Shown piece after piece: positions 10,470 through 20,124 of a stretch of DNA of 64,000 nucleotides; within the stretch, counting starts at the first letter, position 1; the number at the start of each line of letters is the position of its first letter. Source of the stretch: Hansfordia pulvinata. Lineage: Eukaryota > Ascomycota > Sordariomycetes > Xylariales. Under the pieces are notes generated by a model. It searched no databases, was not told the origin of the DNA, and saw nothing but the letters and a program-made list of their open reading frames with translations. The stretch spans positions 1,984,001-2,048,000 of the forward strand of contig BJKQ01000010.1 in NCBI GenBank assembly GCA_006538405.1, in the 5' to 3' direction. A program made the position numbers and the translations under genes.

Positions 10470-11857
10470 ATGCAGTTCTCTCACATTGTGTCTCTGGCCA
10501 TCGCCATGGCCGCCGGCGCCGAGGCCGCCGGCAACCTGTTCGAGCCGCGTGCCTGCATCGCCGACGGCGGTAAGTTGCCCGCCAGCGTCCCGTTGAGCTC
10601 CTCTGACTGACCCCGCAGACAACGGCTGCGACCTGAGCGGCAACAACAACTGCTGCTCCGGGATCTGCAACAAGCCCAAGGAGTGGAAGTACGGCATTTG
10701 CGAGGCTAAGGGGGACGACCGCGAGCAGGCGAACGGCCCGGCCAACCCGTTTGGCGCCCAGTCCTGCATCCCCGACGGCGGTAAGTCAAGTTGCCCGCAG
10801 CGCGCCGGAGAGCTCATCTGACACCCGCAGACAACGGCTGCGACCTCAGCGGCACCAAGAACTGCTGCTCGGGCAACTGCGAGAAGCCCAAGGAGTGGAA
10901 GTACGGCATCTGCGTGACCAAGTCCATGCTGAAGGTCCAGGCGAGCTGCATCGCGGACGGCGGTAAGTTGAGTTGCCAGGCAGCGCGCCGGCGAGCCCAT
11001 CTGACACTCGCAGACAACGGCTGCGACCTCAGCGGCAACAACAACTGCTGCTCGGGCAAGTGCAACAAGCCCAAGGACTGGGAGTTTGGCATCTGCGAGG
11101 CCAAGAGCGCCGCCGAGGCCCAGTCCGACGACGAGCACAAGCACAAGCACAAGCGCCCTCACCACCACCCCCACCACCACCACAACGGCACCATGCCCGG
11201 GCACCACGGCGGCAAGGGCCACGGCAAGGGCGACGGCAAGGGCGACGGCAAGGGCGACGGCAAGGGCAAGGGCGGCAAGGGTGACGGCGAGGCCTCCCTC
11301 GACGCCCAGTCCACCTGCATCGCTAACGGCAGTGAGTGGTGACAATGCCCACGGCGCCTCTGAAGCTGATGCTGACACTCGCAGACAACGGCTGCGACCT
11401 GAGCGGCAACCACAACTGCTGCTCCGGCTTCTGCGACAAGCCCGCCGGCTGGAAGTACGGCATCTGCAAGCCCAAGAGCGCCGCGGCCTTCGGCGCCCAG
11501 GCCAGCTGCATCGCCGACGGGGGTGAGTGTCCCCGACGACCGCCGCCCGGCCCCGGATCGGATGCTGACCGGATACAGACAACGGCTGCGACCTGAGCGG
11601 CAATAACAACTGCTGCTCGGGCATCTGCAACAAGCCTAAGGACTGGGAGTTTGGCATCTGCGACACCAAGAGCGCCTCTCTCTTCAACACCCAGGCCGCC
11701 TGCATCCCCACCGGCAGTGAGTCTGGACACCTTGGCCTCGGGGAGCGATACTGACGCGTCGACAGGCAACGGCTGCGACCTGAGCGGCAACCACAACTGC
11801 TGCTCCGGCAACTGCGACAAGCCCAAGGAGTGGAAGTACGGCATCTGCAAGAAGTAG
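10470..11857 (+). CDS. Secreted protein with six tandem cystine-knot (knottin-like) modules, seven exons
   Basis: Exons: 10470-10569, 10619-10780, 10831-10962, 11014-11331, 11385-11522, 11579-11716, 11766-11857; product 359 residues. Residues 1-20 are a signal peptide ending AEAA. Six copies of a six-cysteine module follow, with fixed spacing C-x7-C-x7-CC-x3-C-x10-C and core motifs NGCDLSG, NCCSG and W-x-x-GIC. In copy 1 the cysteines are at 29, 37, 45, 46, 50 and 61. The C-C-CC-C-C order is that of inhibitor-cystine-knot folds. Between modules 3 and 4 lies a linker with His-rich (HKHKHK, HHHPHHHH) and Gly-Lys-Asp repeats. Every intron is phase 1, 49-56 nt, and lies between Cys1 and Cys2 of a module, so each internal exon carries Cys2-Cys6 of one module plus Cys1 of the next. 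The role is unknown: effector, antimicrobial and wall-associated functions are all possible. It lies 0.9 kb from the AT isochore. Confidence 0.85.
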
Positions 11858-12188
11858 GCCGGCGGGTTCTGTACACAGCGAGGGGTTTCTTCGCCACGGC
11901 GTTAGGGTATGGAGGTTCGGGTTTGGTGGCGTCTGGCGGGGCCATCTGAGTGGCGGAACTCTCTGCTTGCTGTCTGGCGGGACCATCTTTGATGGCGTTT
12001 GAGTCTGGCGGAAGTGTCTTGGTTGCATGTGGCGATGGCGGCCGCTGGCCGGTCGTCAGCCACGAGTCTGGTGTACGAAGGAGCACATTGAATTCAGATT
12101 GTTATTCCACCTTTCCATGACCTGGTGATCGACAGCAGAGACCGTTGGTGCCGGACGGTCCGTAGGGTTGGACTAGTCACGGTGGTGA

Positions 12189-12282
12189 TGCCGGGGCGGA
12201 AGAGCCCGACTTGTGGTGAGGCTGGGCGGGAGAGCCCGACTGTGGTGAGTCCGGGGCGGGAGAGCCCGACTTGTGGTGAGGG
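12189..12282. repeat. Three-copy ~30-bp tandem repeat
   Basis: GGGCGGRAGAGCCCGACT followed by (T)GTGGTGAG occurs three times in a row, separated by CTG or TCCG spacers. No function is apparent. Confidence 0.7.
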
Positions 12283-13286
12283 TTCACAGGCGGCCACGAC
12301 AGCCCACGGGAAAGGCGCCGCCGCGGACTCGGTCTTTCAGACGGGGCCGGAAGCCGAGTCTCGGCGTGGGCCCGCTGGCGGCCAGTCGAGTGGCTGCCCA
12401 AGCAACGCCCAGCCGGGAGATCGCCACGGCCAGGGCGTCGTGTCACCACTCGTGGCAGCAGCTTGTTGGGTCCGCTGACGGAGGCCACCAACGCACAAGC
12501 TGGCGTGGGTCTTGCCTCGTCGGCCATCTGGCGAAGGAGGCTGAGGTGGGGTGGCCGCGACGACAGACGCTGCGTGACGGCGCGTACTGACAGTCGATTA
12601 GCGCCAGAGCTCAGGCCTCGAAGCCCCAACCCCTGCCGTACCTGGGTTTCAACCCCCGCTCACCGGCGGATCAGGCATTGACACCGCCAAGTGCGTCATT
12701 TGTTTGGTTCAGGGTCTTTGTTGACTGCTCTCCCAGCAACGGGCGCCCCAGCCAGTCCCAGGGTCGCCAGTTGCGAGTCCTGGCCTGCGCGACTCGGCGG
12801 CACCGACAGCGGATGGCCGCGGCAATGAGAATGGCCGCGGCAATGAGGGACAGCCGCCACACTGAAGGACTATAGCCGCCGCAGTCAAGGACTATAGCGA
12901 TGCGGGGACCGTTTCATAGGCGCTTCAGCGGGATCGCGACTTCCGTCTGTCGAGCTGGGGAATTAAACATCTTGCCAGTTTCAGAGCGCAGACTCTAAAT
13001 CGCTCCTGCCCCAGCCTGCGGCGGCTCAGCACGGATCCCCCCGTATGGGTACCTTTGCTAGCGCGCCCCTCACGCCCGAAAAGAAGTCGCTGTACCGGTT
13101 GGATACGAGGCGAGGTACGGGGTACGGCAGGGGTCTGGACCCGCCCCACACGGGACGGTGGTTCTCGTGGCAACGGGGCCCTATCGAATGTAAATAAAAA
13201 AAGGGATGGCTGGGTGACGCATCACGGCCAAAATGCGGATGGCAGGGCCTCGACCGCACCTCTGCACCTCGCGCTGTACCACCTCC

Positions 13287-13347
13287 ACCGCACCGCACCG
13301 CCCGCACCGCCCGCACCGCCCGCACCGCCCGCACCGCCCGCACCGCA
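13287..13347. repeat. CCCGCACCG minisatellite
   Basis: About six to seven copies of a 9-base unit (CCCGCACCG), preceded by shorter CACCG repeats. Low-complexity DNA within an intergenic region. Confidence 0.8.
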
Positions 13348-14131
13348 CACGCTCGCGCACGGGTACACGCCGCCGCCAGCCTACTCGTACGAGGACTCGC
13401 TCCCGCTCGCCGATTGACACCGACTTGTCCCCTTTCACTTACACCAACCTCTCCGATTCTCCCGACGAGGCTTCGCTGCCACCACGCTGACGTACCGCGC
13501 CGCTGCAAACCAACGAGCAAAAGGCCTCTCCCTCACGAGCCGAGCGAGACGCAGACCAGATCCTGCCAACCCTCCCATCTGTCTCCCTGCCGTTTCTTCT
13601 CGTCCCGTGACCTCGACGGTGATTCTGGGCCATTGCCGTCGACTGGACCACCTTTACTCCTAAGTTTCAACCTCCTCCTCCTCCTCACCTGACCTTGCCT
13701 CTGCTCGTCACACCTCATCTCACCACCTCATCTCACTTCTCCTGCACCGACAGCACCTCACCGCACCACCACCACCTCGCCGTCCTGTTGCGCTCCAGAT
13801 ATTGATCTTACAGACAGACGAAGCGTCGCAAACCGAGAGATTGGGCAAGAAAGAGATTGGAAACGACAGGAACCGGAATCAAGGGCCAGGGCTTCTTATA
13901 TCGCATCCGATCGCCTCGCATTCCAGCCGTCGACACCGCGCCAGCTACCACGAGGCGTTCCACGGGAGCATTCCAACACTTGACGAGGGCATTCCAACGC
14001 TCGCGACGACACGCCCCTTCGCCCACCACGAGCACGGAGTGGGTGAACCGCACGACGCTCAGGGTTCTCGCCCGCCACACGCCTTGCTGGGCAAGACACA
14101 GCACATCGCGCCTTCACAGTAAACCGCCGCC

Positions 14132-15140
14132 ATGCCGGAGAGATTCGAGATTGGCTTCGCACGTGAGTCCGGCCTGCCCGAACGCATCTTCCCAGACAGC
14201 AGCTGACGATCTCAGGGTTTGTACCATTTCTGGGCTACCACCATGTGTTGATGATCTTGATAGCAGTCACCATCATATTACTATGTAAGCCGCCCTTCAC
14301 CCGAGTCCAGCCTCGTCCGAGCCAGGCCTTCTCCTCCCCCGAGCCCGGCCTCCTCCTCCCCCGAATCCCGCTGACCCGACCCTTACAGCCCTCCTGCTGG
14401 CCGGCTGCTCGTCGTCGTCGCCCCTGATCCCCGACATCTTCCTCCTCTCCCTCTACTACGAGCGCTACACGGCGGTGCCCGACACGTCGCAGGTCGACTA
14501 CAACGTCAACCAGGCCATCGGCAACATCGTGGGCGGCGCGCACCTGCAGGCGCGCGTCGGCTACTTTGGCATCTGCATCAACCCGGACGGCGGCTCGTGG
14601 CTGTGCAGCAACAACGCCACCGCCCTCGCCAACGAGATCTCGGTCGACCAGGACCCCCTGAACCTCGTCTGGCTGGCCAGCCAGTTCAAGGACATGATTG
14701 TGTTCCCGTATCTGATGTAGGTTTTTCCCCGCCGTCCTCATCTCGTGACTTCGCTAACCTAACCCCCCAGCATCATCGCCATCATCTTCGCGTTCGTGTG
14801 CTTCCTCCTGCTGGCCACGTTCCCCGGCTGGCACGAGGAGGAGGACAGCGAGGGCTCGGAGCGCGACGTCAAGCCGTTCCCCAGCCGGCCCGTGTCGCAG
14901 ATCGCGCTGGCCATCATCTTCATCGCCACCGTCTTCGTGCTCGTCTCCGTGCTGTGGCAGCATACGGCCTCGGTGGCCGCCAGCATCATCGCCCAGGACT
15001 TTGGCAACGGCAGCGTCATGAGCGGCATCGGCACCAGCGCCATGGTCCTCGGCTGGTTCAGCTTCGCCCTGCTCATCATCGTCACCATCGGCTTGCTCGT
15101 CATGATCCTGAGCATCAACGTGCTGCGGGAGCTGGTATAA
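14132..15140 (+). CDS. Fig1-like four-span membrane protein (calcium regulator / mating cell fusion family)
   Basis: Exons: 14132-14162, 14216-14284, 14389-14716, 14771-15140; product 265 residues. All joins keep the frame. Four hydrophobic segments are visible: one near the N-terminus (FVPFLGYHHVLMILIAVTII), one after IVFPYL, one around QIALAIIFIATVFVLVSVLW and one around FSFALLIIVTIGLLVMIL. Between spans 1 and 2 is a long extracellular loop with the Fig1 family signature, GYFGIC followed by SWLCS. In yeast and Neurospora, Fig1 proteins support low-affinity calcium influx and membrane fusion during mating. That role is transferred from the family. The tiny first exon (10 codons) is supported by a good donor at 14163 and by the frame of exon 2. 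Family assignment rests on topology plus the cysteine motif. Confidence 0.8.
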
Positions 15141-16106
15141 CGGGGGGAAGTGCTGGGAATTTGAGAAGGAACACGCCCGCCCCAATGCCCGATTTTACCC
15201 CATTTGATTGCTTCAGTTCTGTTTTTTATACACTTGAGAAGGGAACATACGTCGAGGGCGATGAGCCTGTAATGCGCCACTGGGAAATGACGGGAAACGC
15301 GGGGCACTTTGGTATCACAACTTGTACATGGAAGACGACGACACGAGGGGAGGGACGCACGCCGCGCCGCGCCGGCTCTGCGCTCGCACACCAAAGCATC
15401 TGGGACCGGAGTTACACCACAAAGAGGAACGGATTCTGCCGACAAGGCACTTTGATTTTAGGAATTGACAGTATGAGACCATCTGATCATCTGCCGTGAC
15501 TGTACGTGACTGTACGTGACTGTACGTGACTGTACGTGACTGTACGTGACTGTACGTGACTGTACGTGACTGTACGTGGGTGAGGACTGGTCGTTCAGAC
15601 CAACTGCCGGTTATTTTGGGTACAAACAGCCGCAGCAGGCGTTGGAGGCGTTCAAGACGAGCACGGCGGAGGTCTAATCTTCAACAGGGACAACAAGCAA
15701 AGACCTGAATTCAGGGGGCCGTACTCTTAACACGGAGGCGCGCCTCTCGGTGTCCAAGACATTGTGTGCGTGCCTGAGGTGCTGACCGTGTCGAATCCCG
15801 ACTTGGCTGTCAAAGCCCTCGGCCACCATATCGACACCCCGGGCTGGCCGGGATGTTGTCGAGGTCGCCGATCACTGGAAGCCAACGCACCCTGCAAGTT
15901 AGGTAGGGATGGTATTCCATAAACTTAGTACGCGAGCACCTACTATAGGGCTGCGCCTCAGATAATTCCAATCTTGACGTTGCCACCGCCAACGTACGGC
16001 CTGAGGCCGATGTAGACGCGTTCGTTTCCTCTCGGCGCGGCCGATCCAGACGTGTTCGTCTTCTCTCGGCGCTCCGCGCAGCCTGCTTTCTGCGCTTCGG
16101 GCGGTC
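15141..16106. other. Intergenic, with a 10-bp tandem repeat
   Basis: Contains the 3' flank of the Fig1-like gene and the upstream region of the next gene. No coding sequence is supported. The notable element is the GTGACTGTAC array at 15496-15578. Confidence 0.5.
15496..15578. repeat. Perfect tandem repeat, (GTGACTGTAC) x 8
   Basis: Eight exact copies of the 10-base unit GTGACTGTAC run without interruption about 360 bases downstream of the Fig1-like stop codon. The perfect identity suggests recent expansion. Confidence 0.9.
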
Positions 16107-16114
16107 TATAAATC
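16107..16114 (+). promoter_or_regulatory. TATA box upstream of the orphan membrane protein gene
   Basis: TATAAATC lies 111 bases before the start at 16225, a usual fungal distance for a core promoter. Confidence 0.45.
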
Positions 16115-16224
16115 GAAGCCAGCTGGCTCTCTGAAGATGAAGATCCTCCTTGTTCCAGCTCACCCATCGACCCCCCTCAGCTTCGTCTTCGCCCCCAGTC
16201 CATCGCAACGCGACAGCCGCAGCC

Positions 16225-16962
16225 ATGAAGATTTCCCCCTCATCCATTGGATACTTGTCCATCCTTCTCGCCCTCGCGGGAGTCTTTGGAGCTCCGGCGA
16301 GGGAGGGGGAGATTGCACGACCCCCTAATGCATTTCTGGCACCGGAGAGACAGCCGGCGGAGACAGAGAGACATGGGTGGACCCTCTCCAGCGTAGGCCA
16401 GCTCGACCCGGCGGCCGACGCGTACAAATATGTGTTGCTGCATGGCAGTGCCAGTGAGGCCAAGTTCGCCCCGGGAAGCGGGCTTTTCGACCCGGAGACT
16501 ATCGAGTTCGCCGAGCACGCGTTGGTAGAGGCCTCCCCGAGTTTCCCACTGGACCCGGACATCACTACGAGAGGGCAGAACGGCCAGACCACCACGGGGG
16601 ACCTGAGACTCATGAAAGGTGTTGGCGGCGAGATCTCAAAGCTGAAAGAAGGCATGGACAAGCTGAACCATCTCCTCAAGAGGGCGGGCGAGTCGGACGC
16701 CATGGAGTTCATGAAAATGGTCGCGCAGAGGATCGGAGACGGCTTGAGAGCCGCGGCGAGAGGGGCAGCTTGGGGCCTTTACAGGGGCCTTTACAAGCTT
16801 ACCAGCACCAGAGGGGGCTGGGTGGCCATATCCACGGGAATGGTGGCCCTGTGCATCACGATCATTTTCACTAGTGGAGTGAGCGCTGGGGGGATCATCG
16901 GGCTCGGAGTCTTCGGGTTCTTTTGGGTGGCGCTGGCGACCTTACTGACGGTAGGACGTTAG
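16225..16962 (+). CDS. Hypothetical secretory-pathway protein with C-terminal membrane spans
   Basis: Single exon, 245 residues. The ATG at 16225 was preferred over the in-frame upstream frame because it starts directly with a signal peptide (SSIGYLSILLALAGVFGA, residues 6-23). A hydrophilic domain of about 170 residues follows. It ends in an amphipathic helical stretch (EISKLKEGMDKLNHLLKR, then an Ala/Arg-rich segment). The last 47 residues hold two hydrophobic segments (WVAISTGMVALCITIIFTSG and GIIGLGVFGFFWVALATLL). There are almost no cysteines, so it is not a typical cysteine-rich effector. I do not recognise the family. A membrane-anchored protein of the secretory route is the safest reading. 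Confidence 0.65.
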   Translation: MKISPSSIGYLSILLALAGVFGAPAREGEIARPPNAFLAPERQPAETERHGWTLSSVGQLDPAADAYKYVLLHGSASEAKFAPGSGLFDPETIEFAEHALVEASPSFPLDPDITTRGQNGQTTTGDLRLMKGVGGEISKLKEGMDKLNHLLKRAGESDAMEFMKMVAQRIGDGLRAAARGAAWGLYRGLYKLTSTRGGWVAISTGMVALCITIIFTSGVSAGGIIGLGVFGFFWVALATLLTVGR

Positions 16963-17769
16963 AAGAGCGTAAGGGCTCATGTGTGCTCCGAGCTGCCCAG
17001 CCCAGGCGCCACAGAAGGACGGAGGGGTCTGAAGGCGGAGGGACCTTGAACACTGAAGACTTGGAGATCTCGGACAGCTTCAAGACCTCACAGAATGTGG
17101 CCACGGAGAGAGTTCCTCATGCATGTAACACTGCCGAGAGCTTGCTAGCCAACACGATACAGAACCGTCATCGAAGAGACCCCGAACGGGCTCTTCGCGG
17201 CGAAACATGATTCACATTGTTGGATTCGAAGCGCTTCCCTTATTGATCCTGTCCGTGTCGCCCGTGTAGCTCTCTTCCCCGAAGCCTGCGGCTCTTCGTA
17301 TACTGTCCAGGCCTTGCAGAACCCATCCAAGCCTGTGAGCAAGCCGCAAGCTGCATGTTGTAGCCCCGTGTGGCGAGCGAGCAAGACGCTGTCAGCAAAG
17401 TGCTAATACGTCCCCGCCGTCAGTGTGGTCTGCCGCCTCGTCGTGAAGGGGTGAGAGGCCGCGCCGACGAGCCCGATGCGCAGAGGCCACCGGGGTGTCG
17501 CCGAGGGATTCAAAACCCAAAAGACCCGACAGGAGCTGGGCAAGCACGCTGCGCGCTCCAACAAGCAGCGCGGCGTTTTCAGGCGGCTGTCTCAAACTCT
17601 CACCACCAAGACGATGCCGGATACTAGAGCTGCCCTGAAAACAAGCATCAAGAATCACGCTGGCATGGGGTTCACGACAAAAAGATGCGATGCTCTTCAT
17701 GAGCAATAAGCTCTTCACATTGCCCAACAGGCACAGGCCTGATCTATATACAGACGCTTCCCCCTCCCT
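16963..17769. other. Intergenic, no gene supported
   Basis: Lies between convergent genes. Only short unrecognisable frames occur. Confidence 0.5.
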
Positions 17770-19516
17770 CTACGCAAGCCAGAACCACACCTTCTCGACC
17801 CAGTTCTTGGGCACAGGCACCTCATCAGTAGCGGCGAGCTCGTCCATCTCGCGGACGCCCGAGACGCAGTCGACGTCGGCGAGGGGGCGCGCAAACAGAA
17901 AGGCGGAGGAGCGGCGGCCCCCGTAAAGTGCCAGGCCTTGTGGGCGACGTACAAGACCAGGAAGATGGGGATGGTGATGTAGGCGGCGAGGAAGTCGCTG
18001 GCGTTCCAGCGGGAGGGGAAGAAGACGGGGTAGCCGTTGGTGAGGGTGAGGATGACGAGCAGGACGAGGGCGAACCAGGCGGCGTAGGGCTGGAGCGGGG
18101 TGCGGAAGGGCAGGGAGGACAGCTTGCCCTGGAGGGCCATGGCGCCGCGGAAGCGGAGGTAGGTGATCATGATGACGACCCAGGCGATGAGGCCGGAGAT
18201 GGTGGAGATGTTTGTGAACCAGTTGAAGACCTGGGCGCCGCTGTTGCTGACGTTGAGGAAGCTGAGGCAGCCGAGCAGCCAGGTGGCGAGGACGGCGGCC
18301 CAGGGGACGCCCTTGGCGGTGGTGCGGGTGAAGAGGCGCGGGGCCTGGCCGCTGAGGGCGAGGGAGTAGAGGATGCGGGAGCCGCTGTAGCAGAAGGCGT
18401 TGCCGGCGGACCAGGCGGAGGTGAGGATGGCGGCGTTGATGACGTGGTTGAGGACGGGGATGCCGGCGCGCTGGATGCCGATGACGAAGGGGGACGCGGC
18501 GGCGTTGGAGGAGCCGGACAGCAGGTTGTCGTCGTCGTTGGGGACGACGACGCCGATGACGAGGGAGCCGATACCATAAAAGATGGCGAGGCGCCAGACG
18601 AAGCGGCGGGCGGCCTTGGGGATGTTGCGGCGGGGGGCGACGGTCTCGCCGGCGCTGAGGGCGATGAGCTCGGGGGAGGTGATGAAGGCGAAGCCGGCCT
18701 TGACAAAGGCGGTCCAGAAGCCCAGGAAGCGGCCGGTGGGCCCCTCGACGAGGTAGGTGACGAAAGCGCCCGGGGGGTCGCCAAAGTTGCGGAAGTACAG
18801 GGGGTCGTGGTTGGGGCCGCCGCCGAAGAAGAGGACGATGCCGAGGATGATGAGGCCGATGATGGTGATGAGCTTGATGCTGGCGAACCAGAACTCGGCC
18901 TCGCCGAAGAAGGAGACGGCGATGATGTTGAGGAAGAGGATGACGAGCAGCATGAGCGCGATCCAGACGCCGACGGGCACGACCGTGGTCCAGTACTGCA
19001 GGATGATGGCGCCGGCGGTGCACTCGGCGGCGACGAGCATGGCGTAGGCGTAGTAGTAGTTGTAGCCCGCCGCGAAGCCCAGGCTGGGGTCCACGAAGCG
19101 GTCCACCAGGTACGGGATCGAGATGCCCTTGAGCGGCAGCAGCGTCACCATCTCGGCCAGCACGTTCATCACCACCCACACCAGGATGGTCATGGACAGG
19201 TAGCCCATGAGCAGCGGCGCGGGCCCGACCTCGGCGAGGATGGCGCCGGACCCGACAAAGAGGCCGGTGCCGATGCTGGGGAAAGTCAGGACGAGCAACA
19301 CGGAATAGGGGGGGGAGGCATGACTTACGCTCCACCCAGCGCCAGGAACTGAATGTGTCGGCTCTTGAGGCCGCGCGTGAGCTGGTGGCCCTGGTCGAGG
19401 CTGATCTCGCCCATGGCGCTCGACAGCGTCTGGCCGACGGCGGCGTCGGTGCCGGCGTAGTCGTCGTTCTTCTCCAGCGAGGCTGGATCGCCGCGAGGCG
19501 CCCCGGCCGAGGCCAT
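17770..19516 (-). CDS. Amino-acid permease of the YAT/DIP5 type, frameshifted near the C-terminus
   Basis: Exons (minus strand): 19516-19329 and 19275-17770; a 53-base intron with GTAAGT and CAG joins GGA to IGTGLFVGSG, the conserved first membrane segment of APC-superfamily permeases. About twelve hydrophobic spans follow. Family marks include the FKAGFAF-like stretch VKAGFAFITSPELIALSAGE and the loop ARRFVWRLAIFYGIG. The product imports amino acids, possibly acidic ones by analogy with DIP5, across the plasma membrane with protons. Near the end the frame breaks at a run of five C on the plus strand (17918-17922). The literal frame gives Pro/Ala-rich nonsense. The neighbouring frame gives a family-like tail (VSGVREMDELAATDE, then NWVEKVWFWL) with a stop at 17770. 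One additional base restores a 564-residue protein. A sequencing indel is the likeliest cause. Confidence 0.82.
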
Positions 19517-20090
19517 GGCGTCGTGTGGGCGGGATGAGGAGGGGCGGGCGGGATGAGCCTATGCTTTCGTGATGATGTCGGGTTGGTGTTTGGGCGCGCC
19601 TCGCTTTTGTTCTTCTATCGCTTCTCCTGGCGCCGTTCTTCTGTGCTCTGATGGCGAGCCTCTTCCCGGTCCCGTCTGTCTGCTTTCGTCGAGCTGGAAT
19701 GAGACAGTGTCTCGGACGATCGGGTGGTTTATACGCTCAACGACAATGGATGGAGCGGACAAGACACCACGTGCGCAGTGGCGGACGGCTTTGGAATCAA
19801 TGGTATCCTGACGGGGGATGCAGTACGCGTACGCGCTGGAGGTATGCGCAGGGCAAGGCGGTGGGCGATTTGCGACGACCGGGCTGTGCTCTGGTGATGA
19901 CCGTACTCCCGACTCGACTCGCTCGACGTGACTCGACTCGACTTTGTGCTGGGGCAGGACTCGACGTTGTGCTGGGGGCAGGCCGCTATTTTACCCGTGC
20001 TCGACTGATGGAGCTGGCGAGAGCTGGGGGGGCTCGATAGGAGCAGTTGGGCGGGTGGCGGCCTGCTTATCACGCGCGCGCACGCAGCAT

Positions 20091-20124
<34 letters not shown>

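Larger units (their letters stand above)
11858..14131. other. Intergenic between the cystine-knot gene and the Fig1-like gene
   Basis: No credible gene was found. The stretch holds a 30-bp tandem repeat near 12.2 kb, a CCGCACCGC microsatellite near 13.3 kb and a pyrimidine-rich tract at about 13430-13800. CT-rich tracts like this often mark the promoter or leader of a fungal gene and would suit the Fig1-like gene at 14132. Confidence 0.5.

Noticed and set aside
10251..12086. A 611-codon minus-strand frame across the knottin gene
   Set aside because: It is antisense to the spliced gene, and its repeated peptides only mirror the module repeats. The plus strand has signal peptide, fixed cysteine spacing and consistent introns.
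17928..19352. A 474-codon open frame on the plus strand, very rich in Glu/Asp/Gly
   Set aside because: It is the antisense shadow of the amino-acid permease. Codons for hydrophobic residues read backwards give acidic low-complexity protein.
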